Assembly (NCBI RefSeq): GCF_900107415.1
Contig: NZ_FNPX01000013.1
Coordinates: 41,516 to 105,515, forward strand
DNA from: Jannaschia faecimaris
GTDB taxonomy: Bacteria > Pseudomonadota > Alphaproteobacteria > Rhodobacterales > Rhodobacteraceae
Direction of reading: 5' to 3'
DNA length: 64,000 nucleotides
Within the stretch, counting starts at the first letter, position 1, and every line of letters begins with the position of its first letter. Of the stretch, positions 24,790 through 33,357 are shown piece by piece. The translations under genes and the position numbers were made by a program. The notes below the pieces were generated by a model. It was not told the DNA's origin, did not search any database, and saw nothing but the letters and a program-made list of their open reading frames with translations.

Positions 24790-26088
24790 ATGTCACGAGC
24801 CCTTATGCCTAACCTGCTCACCCCGCAGGACCTGGAACCCGACTGGCGTTGGGAAGGCCGCCTGCCCGCTTGGGGCCACACCTCGGTGGATTTCGAGCGT
24901 CGGATCGACCACGATCGCCTGCGCCGCTACCGTCTGGCCCGCACCCGTCAGGCGCTGCAGGAGTCCGAAGCCGCCACGTTGCTTTTGTTCGACGTCAACA
25001 ACATCCGCTATGTCAGCGCGACAAAGATCGGCGAATGGGAACGGGACAAGATGTGCCGCTTCTGCCTGCTGACGGGGGATGAGGCCCCTTACGTCTGGGA
25101 CTTCGGCTCGGCCGCGATGCACCACAAGAAATTCTCCGACTGGCTGGTGCCGGACCATTGCCGCGCCGGTGTCGTCGGGATGCGCGGAACCATTCCGCCG
25201 GAATTCGGCCTGATGCGCAAATATGCCAAGGAAATCGCGGGCCTGATCGAGGACGCGGGCATGGCCGGAATGCCGGTTGGCGTCGACTATGCCGAGACGG
25301 CGATGTTCGAGGCGCTGAAGGCCGAGGGTATCAACGTCGTCGACGGTCAGCAGATCATGCTGGCTGCGCGCGAGATCAAGAACTGGGACGAAATCCAGCT
25401 TCTGACGCAGGCGGCAGCGATGGTCGATGGCGTTTACCACATGATCTACGAGGAGCTGAAGCCGGGCATCCGCGAGAACGACATCGTCGCCCTGTCCAAC
25501 AAGATGCTCTACGAGATGGGTTCCGACGATGTGGAGGCGATCAACGCCATCTCGGGGGAGCGGTGCAATCCGCATCCCCACAACTTTACCGACCGATACT
25601 TCAGGCCGGGCGATCAGGCGTTTTTCGACATCCTTCAATCCTACCAAGGGTATCGAACCTGCTACTACCGCACATTCAACATCGGCCGCGCCACTTCGTC
25701 GCAAAACGATGCCTACGTGAAGGCGCGGGAATGGATCGACGCGTCGATCGACCTGATCCGGCCGGGCGTCAGCACCGACGTCGTGGCGCAAGCCTGGCCC
25801 AAGGCCGAGGAGTTCGGCTTCCCGGACGAGGCCTCCGCCTTCGGTCTACAGTTCGGCCACGGCCTGGGCCTCGCCCTGCATGAGCGGCCAATCATCAGCC
25901 GGGCCGTCAGCTTGGAACACCCGATGGAGATCAAAACCGGCATGGTTTTCGCGCTTGAGACCTACTGCCCCGCATCTGACGGCTATTCCGCCGCCCGGAT
26001 CGAGGAAGAAGTCGTCGTGACCGACACCGGCTGCGAAGTGATCTCGCTCTTCCCCGCGGAAGAGTTGCCCATTGCCAACCGCTACTGA
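24790..26088 (+). CDS. M24-family (creatinase/prolidase fold) enzyme with altered metal site
   Basis: A 432-residue pita-bread-fold protein with an N-terminal creatinase/prolidase domain (about 40-200) and a C-terminal M24 domain (about 205-420). Of the five usual metal ligands I see D280 (FFDILQSY), H357 (QFGHGLGLALHE), E390 (ALETYCP) and E405/406 (ARIEEEVVV). The second Asp position is occupied by C291 (GYRTCYYRT). That suggests an enzyme that is not a standard aminopeptidase, perhaps a creatinase-like hydrolase or a lyase; the DMSP lyase DddP shares the fold but differs here. It lies between an SDR and E1 alpha in a catabolic operon, so its substrate is probably the imported compound. Confidence 0.8.
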   Translation: MSRALMPNLLTPQDLEPDWRWEGRLPAWGHTSVDFERRIDHDRLRRYRLARTRQALQESEAATLLLFDVNNIRYVSATKIGEWERDKMCRFCLLTGDEAPYVWDFGSAAMHHKKFSDWLVPDHCRAGVVGMRGTIPPEFGLMRKYAKEIAGLIEDAGMAGMPVGVDYAETAMFEALKAEGINVVDGQQIMLAAREIKNWDEIQLLTQAAAMVDGVYHMIYEELKPGIRENDIVALSNKMLYEMGSDDVEAINAISGERCNPHPHNFTDRYFRPGDQAFFDILQSYQGYRTCYYRTFNIGRATSSQNDAYVKAREWIDASIDLIRPGVSTDVVAQAWPKAEEFGFPDEASAFGLQFGHGLGLALHERPIISRAVSLEHPMEIKTGMVFALETYCPASDGYSAARIEEEVVVTDTGCEVISLFPAEELPIANRY

Positions 26089-26096
26089 GCGCGCAC

Positions 26097-26119
26097 GCCC
26101 GGACCGAAACGGTCCGGGC
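26097..26119 (+). other. Intercistronic hairpin between M24 and E1 alpha genes
   Basis: A perfect 10-bp stem GCCCGGACCG / CGGTCCGGGC with an AAA loop fills the short gap after the M24 stop. No U-tract follows and the E1 alpha ribosome site (AAGGACAC) comes shortly after, so it looks like an mRNA-processing or partial-attenuation element. Confidence 0.6.
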
Positions 26120-26141
26120 ACCTCTGCCAAGGACACATGAT

Positions 26142-27143
26142 ATGAGCCCTGCCAAGAAGAAGACGAACAGCGAAGACTACCTGCAAATGTATCGCCAGAT
26201 GGTCCGTATCCGCACGTTCGAAGACAACGCGAACCAGCTTTACCTGTCGGCCAAGATGCCGGGACTGACCCACATGTACTCCGGCGAGGAAGCCGTGGCC
26301 GTCGGTATCTGCGAGGCACTGGAGACCCGCGACAAGATCACCTCGACCCACCGTGGCCATGGCCATTGCGTCGCCAAGGGGGCCGATTTCAAGGAGATGT
26401 TCTGCGAGCTTCTGGGCAAGGAGGAGGGCTATTGCCGCGGTAAGGGCGGGTCGATGCACATCGCCGACCAATCCAATGGCAACCTTGGCGCAAACGCCAT
26501 CGTCGGCGGCTCCATGGGTATCGCTACGGGGGCTGCGTTCACGTCGAAAATGCTTGGCAAAGACGACGTCGCCGTCTGTTTCTTTGGTGACGGTGCCACG
26601 GCGCAGGGCCTGCTGTACGAGGTGATGAACATGGCCGCGCTCTGGAAGCTGCCCGTGATCTACGCCTGCGAAAACAACGGCTACTCCGAATACACCAAGA
26701 CCGAGGAAATCGCCGCTGGATCCATCACCGCCCGCGCGGAAGCCTTCGGGATCGAAGCGCATCAGGTCGATGGGCAGGACGTGCTGGCCGTGAACACCCT
26801 GACCGCCGATCTGGTTGCCCGCGCGCGCAAGGGCGAAGGTCCGTTCTTCGTGGAATTGATGACCTACCGCTACCACGGGCACCACGTGGGCGACATCAAC
26901 CGCGAATATTACCGGACCAAGGCCGAGGAGAAGGACTGGAAGGAAAACCGCGATCCGATCATCCGCTTCCGCACCTGGCTCGTGGCCGAGGGCGTCGCCT
27001 CAGAGGAGGAGATCGAGGCGATGAACGCCGAAATCGCCGCAGACGCCGAGGCGGCCGTCAAATACGCGCTCGACGCCAAGTATCCCGACGCATCGGAAGT
27101 GGACATGCATGTCTTCTCCGACGTCAAACACGCGCTGGCCTGA
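26142..27143 (+). CDS. 2-oxoacid/acetoin-type dehydrogenase E1 alpha subunit (locus A)
   Basis: A 333-residue ThDP-dependent E1 alpha of the acetoin/pyruvate dehydrogenase family. It has YRQMVRIRTFEDNA, HRGHGHCVAKGAD, YCRGKGGSMHIAD and the ThDP motif GDGATAQGLLYEVMNMAALWKLPVIYACENNGYSEY (GDG through NN), then YRYHGHHVGD. With E1 beta it decarboxylates a 2-oxo acid, or cleaves an alpha-hydroxyketone, and transfers the acyl group to lipoyl-E2. Context (an uncharacterised import and oxidation locus) does not show whether the substrate is pyruvate, acetoin or another 2-oxo compound. Confidence 0.88.
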   Translation: MSPAKKKTNSEDYLQMYRQMVRIRTFEDNANQLYLSAKMPGLTHMYSGEEAVAVGICEALETRDKITSTHRGHGHCVAKGADFKEMFCELLGKEEGYCRGKGGSMHIADQSNGNLGANAIVGGSMGIATGAAFTSKMLGKDDVAVCFFGDGATAQGLLYEVMNMAALWKLPVIYACENNGYSEYTKTEEIAAGSITARAEAFGIEAHQVDGQDVLAVNTLTADLVARARKGEGPFFVELMTYRYHGHHVGDINREYYRTKAEEKDWKENRDPIIRFRTWLVAEGVASEEEIEAMNAEIAADAEAAVKYALDAKYPDASEVDMHVFSDVKHALA

Positions 27144-27153
27144 GGAGAACACC

Positions 27154-28149
27154 ATGAGAGAGATTACCCTGTCACAGGCCGTGAACGAAGCCCTGGCCGA
27201 GGAAATGCGCCGCGATGAGACGGTGTTCATCATCGGCGAGGACGTGGCCGAGGCTGGCACGCCCTTCAAGATCCTGTCCGGTCTGGTCGAGGAATTCGGC
27301 ACCGGCCGCGTCGTCGATACGCCGATTTCCGAGCCGGGATTCATGGGGTTGGCCGTAGGGGCAGCGATGACGGGTACGCGCCCGGTCGTGGACCTGATGT
27401 TCGGCGACTTCATCTTCCTGATCATGGACCAACTTTGCAATCAGGCGGCCAAGACGCATTACATGTCGGGCGGCAAGCTGAACGTGCCGCTGGTCCTGCG
27501 CACCAACATGGGGGCCACGCGCCGCTCTGCCGCGCAGCACTCGCAATCGCTGCACGCGCTGGTGGCGCATATTCCCGGCCTGAAAGTTGCGATGCCATCA
27601 TCCGCCTACGAAGCCAAGGGCCTGATGAAGACCGCCATCCGGGACAACAACCCGGTTGTCATCTTCGAAGACAAGCTGATGTATCAGGACAAGGCCCCCG
27701 TCCCCGAGGAAGAGTTCCTGATCCCCTTCGGCGAGGCGAACATCAAGCGCGAAGGCACTGATATCACGCTGATCGGCACGTCATCGATGGTGCAGGTCTG
27801 CGAGAAGGCCGCCGAGATCCTTGCCGCGGAAGGCATCAGCGCCGAAGTCATCGACCCGCGCACCATCGTACCCTTGGACGAAGCCGCGCTGCTGAAATCG
27901 GCCCGAAAGACCAGCCGCGTGATCGTCGTCGACGAGGGTCATCAAAGCTTTGGAGTCACCGCCGAAATCGCCAGCCGCATTAACGAGAAAGCCTTCTATC
28001 ATCTGGACGCGCCGGTCTTGCGCATGGGTGCCATGGACGTGCCGATCCCCTTCAGCCCCGCGCTTGAGGACATCACCGTGCCCACACCCGAAGGCGTGGC
28101 CGAAAAGGCGCGCATCCTTGTAGCCGGGGAGATGATCGATGCCGCTTGA
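27154..28149 (+). CDS. 2-oxoacid/acetoin-type dehydrogenase E1 beta subunit (locus A)
   Basis: A 331-residue transketolase-like E1 beta: ITLSQAVNEALAEEMRRDETVFIIGEDVAEAGTPFKI, VVDTPISEPGFMGLAVGAAMTG, MGATRRSAAQHSQSLHALVAHIPGLKV, IFEDKLMY, VIDPRTIVPLDEAAL and VVDEGHQSFGVTAEI. The ATG at 27154 follows a TGAGGAGAAC site; the open frame upstream overlaps E1 alpha and is not homologous. It overlaps the E2 gene by 11 bases. Confidence 0.9.
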   Translation: MREITLSQAVNEALAEEMRRDETVFIIGEDVAEAGTPFKILSGLVEEFGTGRVVDTPISEPGFMGLAVGAAMTGTRPVVDLMFGDFIFLIMDQLCNQAAKTHYMSGGKLNVPLVLRTNMGATRRSAAQHSQSLHALVAHIPGLKVAMPSSAYEAKGLMKTAIRDNNPVVIFEDKLMYQDKAPVPEEEFLIPFGEANIKREGTDITLIGTSSMVQVCEKAAEILAAEGISAEVIDPRTIVPLDEAALLKSARKTSRVIVVDEGHQSFGVTAEIASRINEKAFYHLDAPVLRMGAMDVPIPFSPALEDITVPTPEGVAEKARILVAGEMIDAA

Positions 28150-29422
28150 CGTCATCATGCCTGCGCTTGGCATGGCGCAGGAAACCGGCCAGATCGTCGC
28201 CTGGCACAAGCAGCCGGGCGATGCCGTGTCGAAAGGCGAAGTCCTGTTCGAGGTGGAAACCGACAAGGCCACGATGGAGGTCGAGGCGCAGGGCGATGGT
28301 TATTTGACCGACGTGACCGCCAGCGAGGGCACGGACGTGCCCGTCGGCCACGTCATCGCGCAGATCTCCGACACCGCTGAATCCGCGCAGGGCGGCGAGA
28401 GCCCCCCCCCTGCCCCCGCAGAAGACACCGAGGCCTTGCCGGAGGGCAAGGACGTGATCATGCCGACCCTCGGCATGGCGCAAGACACCGGCCTTCTGGT
28501 CACATGGCACAAGGCAGCCGGCGATGCCGTCGGAGCCGATGACGTGCTGTTTGAGGTCGAAACCGACAAGAGCACGGTCGAGGTCAACGCAGGGGTCGAT
28601 GGTTTCGTGGCGGCGCTTCTGGCCGAAGAAGGCGAGGAAGTGCCGGTAGGTCAGACCATCGCAATCATCAGCGCCCAGGCACCGGCCAACCCGGTCACGC
28701 GAAGGGCATCAAGCGCCGCGACATCGACGGAGCCGCCGAAGGCACCGGCGAAACCCGAAGCGAAGGCCCCGCCAGCGGCCAAAGCCGGGACGGACAAAGC
28801 CGCTCCGCCCTCCGCAGCAGGCGGGCGCATTCTGGCGTCACCAAAGCTTCGGCGTCTGGCACGTGAACAGGGGCTCGATCTTGCGCGGCTTGCCGAGACG
28901 GGCCTTCCACAGCCATTTCACGTCAAGGACCTGGAAGCGCTCAAGGCCATGCCCGCCGCCACGGCTGCCGGTACGGGCGGCGGACCTGCAGCCTGCCGTC
29001 TGAAGGCGAAAGTAAAGGCTGAAGGCTTCTCTGCTTTCGCAACTTGGGCCGCCGAAAACGCCAGGATGACCGACACGCCCGCGCTCCTTGCCGGGCTTTG
29101 TGCGGCGAGCCTGGGCAAGAACGCCATCGTGGCAGTCGAAACCTTCGGCGAGAGCAAGACCTACGCTGCCGCGACGCAGCTCGGGAAGACCGAAGCGAGT
29201 GACGATGCCCCGCAGTTGCGCCTGCGCGATCTGCGGTTCACGCCGATCACCACCGTGAACGTGGGGGGCGAAGACATTCCAACCCTGACGCTGACGCGCC
29301 GCGGGAAGGGTCTGGCAATCACCCTGGAATACGCCGCCGGCCAGTTTGACGCGTCCGATGCAATCACCTTACTTTCCAGTTTCGCAGGCCGGATGGAGCA
29401 ACCGCTCCGCCACCTGCTCTGA
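28139..29422 (+). CDS. Double-lipoyl E2 scaffold with degenerate acyltransferase domain (locus A)
   Basis: A 427-residue E2-like protein. Lipoyl domain 1 spans 1-78 with lipoylated K43 in ETDKATME, and lipoyl domain 2 spans 104-176 with K144 in ETDKSTVE. An Ala/Pro-rich linker follows, then a peripheral-subunit-binding domain near 228-266 (ILASPKLRRLAREQGLDLARL). The C-terminal 130 residues are a short, diverged catalytic domain. Where active E2s have SYDHRVIDGA this protein has LEYAAGQFDASDA, so the catalytic His-Arg is missing. It should carry acyl groups but not transfer them, leaving that step to the E2 at 30878. Confidence 0.85.
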   Translation: MPLDVIMPALGMAQETGQIVAWHKQPGDAVSKGEVLFEVETDKATMEVEAQGDGYLTDVTASEGTDVPVGHVIAQISDTAESAQGGESPPPAPAEDTEALPEGKDVIMPTLGMAQDTGLLVTWHKAAGDAVGADDVLFEVETDKSTVEVNAGVDGFVAALLAEEGEEVPVGQTIAIISAQAPANPVTRRASSAATSTEPPKAPAKPEAKAPPAAKAGTDKAAPPSAAGGRILASPKLRRLAREQGLDLARLAETGLPQPFHVKDLEALKAMPAATAAGTGGGPAACRLKAKVKAEGFSAFATWAAENARMTDTPALLAGLCAASLGKNAIVAVETFGESKTYAAATQLGKTEASDDAPQLRLRDLRFTPITTVNVGGEDIPTLTLTRRGKGLAITLEYAAGQFDASDAITLLSSFAGRMEQPLRHLL

Positions 29423-29438
29423 TATCCGGAGACCGACC

Positions 29439-30869
29439 ATGGACTATACCGACCTCTACATCGACGGCGAATGGCGCAAGGGTGCCTCGGACGAGCGTTT
29501 CGACGTGCTTAATCCCGCGACCGAGAAGGTCATCGCCTCCGTCGCCTCCGCCGAAATTGCGGATGCCGATGCCGCGCTGGATGCCGCCGAGTCAGCGATG
29601 AAGGACTGGGCCGCGCGCACGCCGCGTGCCCGCTCCGAGGTGCTGCGCCGCGCATGGGAGCTGATGACCGCGCGCCTCGACCATTTTGCCCACCTTATTA
29701 CGCTTGAGAACGGCAAGGCTGGCACAGACGCCAAGGGCGAAGCGGCCTATGCCGCAGAATTCTTCCGCTGGTTTGCCGAGGAAGCCGTGCGCGCGGACGG
29801 CCTACTGATGCACGCACCCGCTTCGGGGGCACGCATCATGGTCCAACATAAACCAGCCGGCCTGGCGGTTCTTGTAACACCTTGGAACTACCCGGCAGCA
29901 ATGGGTACCCGCAAGATCGCGCCTGCGCTGGCCGCTGGCTGCGCCGTCATTATCAAGCCCGCGTCCGAGACGCCGCTGACCATGCTGGCCCTCATGCCCC
30001 TGCTGGAGGAGGCTGGTGTGCCCAAGGGCCTTGTGAACGTGCTTCCGTCCAAGCGGACCGGGGCGCTTGTCGATCACATGCTGCACGATCCCCGCGTGCG
30101 CGTCGTCAGCTTCACCGGCTCGACCGGCGTCGGACGCAAGCTGCTGCACTCTGCCGCCGATCAGGTGCTGAAACCGGCGATGGAGCTGGGCGGCAACGCG
30201 CCGCTTCTGGTGTTCGAGGATGCAGACTTGGATATCGCCGTCGAAGGCGCGATGCTGGCCAAGATGCGCAACCTGGGCGAGGCCTGCACCGCCGCCAACC
30301 GTTTTTACGTGCATGCCGACGTGGCCGAGGCCTTCACCGCCAAGTTCACTGCCGCGATGTCCGCGCTCAAGGTGGGTGATGGCACCGATCCGACAGTGGA
30401 TGTCGGGCCGCTGGTCAACGCGGATACGCGCGACAAGGTCGCCGCTTTCGTGGCCGATGCCGTTGCCAAGGGCGCGAAGATCGAATGCGGTGGCACCACG
30501 CCCGAGGGGACCGGGTTCTTCTATCCGCCCACGGTGATGTCAAACGTCTCCGAAGATGCCGAATGCGTGCACGATGAGATCTTCGGCCCCGTCGCCGCGA
30601 TCCAGACATTCACCGACCAGGAAGACGCGATCCGCCGGGCCAACGACACTGAATACGGGCTTGTCGCCTATGTGTTTTCGGCTGACATGAAGCGCGCGCT
30701 GCAGGTTTGCGAGCGGCTTGATTACGGCATGGTGGGCCTGAACCGTGGTCTCGTTTCCGACCCCGCCGCCCCGTTCGGGGGAACCAAGCAATCGGGTCTG
30801 GGCCGTGAGGGTGGGCATGAAGGCATGCTCGAATTCATGGAGACCCAGTACATCTCGGCCAGTTGGTGA
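29439..30869 (+). CDS. NAD(P)-dependent aldehyde dehydrogenase (GabD/succinate-semialdehyde type)
   Basis: A 476-residue aldehyde dehydrogenase. It has VTPWNYPAAMGTRKIAPALAAGCAVIIKPASETPLT, SFTGSTGVGRKL, catalytic Glu in MELGGNAPLLVFEDAD, catalytic Cys in NLGEACTAANRF, and the GGTKQSGLGREGGHEGMLEF end typical of semialdehyde dehydrogenases. The start at 29439 matches the family N-terminus; the open frame before it overlaps E2. It is placed between two E2 genes and would oxidise an aldehyde released in the same pathway. Substrate unknown. Confidence 0.88.
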   Translation: MDYTDLYIDGEWRKGASDERFDVLNPATEKVIASVASAEIADADAALDAAESAMKDWAARTPRARSEVLRRAWELMTARLDHFAHLITLENGKAGTDAKGEAAYAAEFFRWFAEEAVRADGLLMHAPASGARIMVQHKPAGLAVLVTPWNYPAAMGTRKIAPALAAGCAVIIKPASETPLTMLALMPLLEEAGVPKGLVNVLPSKRTGALVDHMLHDPRVRVVSFTGSTGVGRKLLHSAADQVLKPAMELGGNAPLLVFEDADLDIAVEGAMLAKMRNLGEACTAANRFYVHADVAEAFTAKFTAAMSALKVGDGTDPTVDVGPLVNADTRDKVAAFVADAVAKGAKIECGGTTPEGTGFFYPPTVMSNVSEDAECVHDEIFGPVAAIQTFTDQEDAIRRANDTEYGLVAYVFSADMKRALQVCERLDYGMVGLNRGLVSDPAAPFGGTKQSGLGREGGHEGMLEFMETQYISASW

Positions 30870-30877
30870 GGCGCGAT

Positions 30878-31759
30878 ATGTCCGATGTCATCGCCTCTCC
30901 TTCGGTTCGCATCCTTGCCCGCGAAAAGGGTATCGATATCGAAAAACTCGCCCGTGACCTGGGCCGTACCAGCATCGCCCGTGAAGACCTTGCGGGCGGC
31001 CGCGCTGCCGCCCCTGCCCAGTCAGACCACGCGGGGTACTGGAACGTGGATCACGCTCAATACGGCCCCGTGACAGAAGAACCGCTGAGCCGCTTCGCGC
31101 AGGTCGCGTCCGGCAACCTTGCGGCTGCGAATGCCATGATCCCGCAGGTCACTCACCATGACCGCGCCGACGTCTCGGCGATCGAGGCCTTGCGGCGCGA
31201 CTTGAAGTCCGAGGCACAGGCCCGGGGCGTCAAGCTCACTTCGCTGGCATTTCAGGTCAAGGCGCTGGCACGGGCCCTGCGGGAGTTTCCGCGGTTCAAC
31301 GCCTCTTTAACGTCGGATGGCAAGACACTGATACTTAAGGATTACGTTCACATCGGTGTCGCCGTGGACACGGCCCATGGCCTGATGGTGCCCGTGATCC
31401 GTGACGCGGACACCAAGGGCCTGTGGCAGATCGCGGCGCAGATCACAGACCTTGCCTCACGCGCGCAGGCCCGGAAGGTCGGTCCGGACGAGATGGGCGG
31501 TGCCTCCATGTCGATCAGCAATCTGGGGGGCATCGGCGGCACCGCGTTCACCCCTATCGTCAACCCTCCGGAAGTAGCCATTCTCGGCCTCACCCGTACG
31601 GAAGTCACCCCCGTCTGGGATGGCAACGCGTTTCAACCAGTGCCTATGGTGCCACTCGACCTTAGCTATGACCATCGCGTCATCAACGGTGCCGAAGCCG
31701 CGCGGTTCGTGAGCTATCTTGCTGCGCTTCTGGCGGATCCACGTCGGATCATGGTCTGA
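30878..31759 (+). CDS. E2 acyltransferase lacking a lipoyl domain (locus A)
   Basis: A 293-residue E2 core. It starts directly with a peripheral-subunit-binding domain (ASPSVRILAREKGIDIEKLARDLGRTSIAREDL, residues 6-38). A full catalytic domain follows: MIPQVTHHDRADVSAIEALRRDL, FNASL, VHIGVAVDTAHGLMVPVIRDADTKGL, SISNLGGIGGTAFTPIVNPPEVAILG and SYDHRVINGAEAARF with His266. Asn270 stands where many E2s have Asp; Asn occurs in some E2p enzymes. There is no lipoyl domain, so the acyl donor must be the separate double-lipoyl protein at 28139. It ends the plus-strand operon. Confidence 0.87.
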   Translation: MSDVIASPSVRILAREKGIDIEKLARDLGRTSIAREDLAGGRAAAPAQSDHAGYWNVDHAQYGPVTEEPLSRFAQVASGNLAAANAMIPQVTHHDRADVSAIEALRRDLKSEAQARGVKLTSLAFQVKALARALREFPRFNASLTSDGKTLILKDYVHIGVAVDTAHGLMVPVIRDADTKGLWQIAAQITDLASRAQARKVGPDEMGGASMSISNLGGIGGTAFTPIVNPPEVAILGLTRTEVTPVWDGNAFQPVPMVPLDLSYDHRVINGAEAARFVSYLAALLADPRRIMV

Positions 31760-32214
31760 AGGTCCGAATCGTAGGAAAGGGTCGCTCCAATCGCCCATGG
31801 TGTGTGCCGGGACGGCCAACGCGCAGGATTGGGTCACCCTAAGGCCGAAACCGCCGGGATCCAGCGTGCGCGAGCAAGTCAATGCCGCGCGCACCGAACC
31901 GCCGGCAGCGTTCGGGAAATGGCTGATCGCGGATGCGGTAAAGGCGGCTATCGCCCTCAGCCCCGTTACGCGATAATTTTTCAGCTTTTTGCACAAAATT
32001 TGTGCATACCGACCTCTGCCGCCAAGGAAGCGCCGGTTCCAGTGGGAATGACGCGGCTTTCGACCCTGCGGCATTGACTTTAAGCCGCTCAGACACATCG
32101 TTTGCGACACAAAAGGTCGAAGAGCGACATATCGGGCGCGCTGAAACGACGATGTAGCAGGCCGGTACGTGGTCGGAGCCGCGGTTTCTGGGCCCGCGAT
32201 AATTGAGGTACGGC
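31760..32214 (+). other. Intergenic region upstream of glucosylglycerol operon
   Basis: 455 bases with no supported gene. It should hold the end of the locus A transcript and the promoter of the gpsA operon. The only clear element is the 17-bp palindrome at 31990-32006. Confidence 0.45.
31990..32006. promoter_or_regulatory. 17-bp perfect palindrome upstream of gpsA operon
   Basis: TGCACAAA-A-TTTGTGCA is a perfect 8-bp-arm palindrome with a single central base, 209 bases before the gpsA start. It has the size of a dimeric repressor or activator site. Its GCACAA/TTGTGC half-sites recur in the palindrome at 50550. Confidence 0.5.
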
Positions 32215-33357
32215 ATGAAACATCAAACTGTGACGGGCGATCCGAATTCATTCCATGCCCGGCCTTACGAGAACGTCGCCGTAATCGGAGCCGGGTCTTG
32301 GGGGGCTGCGCTTGCTGCAACCCTGGCGACGGCCAACGTGGCGACTTTGATCTACGGTCGCGACCCCGCCGTAATCTGCGAAATCAACAACCATTCGACA
32401 ACGCAAGAGCACCTGCCCGGTGTCGCATTGCCACCAGCTCTTCGCGGCGTCACGGACATGGCGCTAGCATTGCGCGACGCCGACGCCGCGCTGATCGTCG
32501 TTCCATCGCGGAGCGTGCGAAGCGTGGCGCGTCAGGTCGCTGAGCATGCCCCGAAAGGCATACCCATCGCGATCTGTGCCAAGGGCATCGAAGCCGAAAC
32601 AGGTCTGCTGATGACGCAGGTTGCCGAGGAAGAACTAGCCGGGCATCCCATCGGCTGCGTATCCGGCCCCACCTTTGCGGTTGAAACGGCCCTTGGGCAC
32701 CCGACGGCCGCCACCGTCGCGTTCCCCTTCACTTATGCCGATCGGTTACGCCCAGACGAAAGCGCGGCCGTGCGACTGGCTGTGTCGCTCACGACCCAGA
32801 GCTTTCGTACCTATGTCTCCGACGACCTGATCGGAGTGGAGATAGGCGGCGCGGTCAAAAATGTCATTGCCATCGCCTGCGGCCTGATGACCGGTGCCGG
32901 CTTTGCCGAAAATACACGCGCGGCGTTGATCACGCGGGGCCTTGACGAGATGAAGGCCTTGGCCGAAGCGCTTGGGGGGCGTCGGGAAACCGTAACCGGG
33001 CTGTCGGGGATCGGAGACCTTGCCCTGACCTGTTCCAGCACGACGTCCCGCAACATGGCCTTGGGCGTTCAGCTTGGCGAAGGTCTGGCCCGCGACGCGT
33101 GTTTCGACGGCAAGCCCGTCGTCGTCGAAGGCGAGATGAACGCCAAGTCCGTGACCGACTTGGCGCGGCGTTTAGGTGTAACACTGCCCATCTGTGAAAC
33201 TGTTCGTGCCATCCTTCATGACGGAGCAAATCTCGGGGCCTCATTTGCCGCCCTGTGGGCGCGCCCGATCGAAGCCGAGCCCCGCTTTATGGAGCTGGCC
33301 ATCGGCCATCCAGCAACCGACCAAGACATCGCAAAACTTGCAGAAAGGATCTCATGA
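32215..33357 (+). CDS. gpsA: NAD(P)-dependent glycerol-3-phosphate dehydrogenase
   Basis: A 380-residue GpsA that reduces dihydroxyacetone phosphate to sn-glycerol-3-phosphate. It has the nucleotide motif VAVIGAGSWGAALAATLA, INNHSTTQEHLPGV, ICAKGIE, GCVSGPTFAVE, catalytic Lys in GGAVKNVIAIACG, and GLSGIGDLALTCSS-TSRN. It is about 45 residues longer than usual, with extra N- and C-terminal segments. As first gene of an operon with a HAD phosphatase and ggpS, it probably supplies glycerol-3-phosphate for glucosylglycerol rather than lipids, and is likely a second copy. ATGA overlap with the next gene. Confidence 0.88.
   Translation: MKHQTVTGDPNSFHARPYENVAVIGAGSWGAALAATLATANVATLIYGRDPAVICEINNHSTTQEHLPGVALPPALRGVTDMALALRDADAALIVVPSRSVRSVARQVAEHAPKGIPIAICAKGIEAETGLLMTQVAEEELAGHPIGCVSGPTFAVETALGHPTAATVAFPFTYADRLRPDESAAVRLAVSLTTQSFRTYVSDDLIGVEIGGAVKNVIAIACGLMTGAGFAENTRAALITRGLDEMKALAEALGGRRETVTGLSGIGDLALTCSSTTSRNMALGVQLGEGLARDACFDGKPVVVEGEMNAKSVTDLARRLGVTLPICETVRAILHDGANLGASFAALWARPIEAEPRFMELAIGHPATDQDIAKLAERIS

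Noticed and set aside
24790..26088. DMSP lyase DddP
   Set aside because: The fold matches, but the metal-site sequence differs (Cys at one Asp position) and the N-terminal sequence is not DddP-like. Only the M24 family can be supported.
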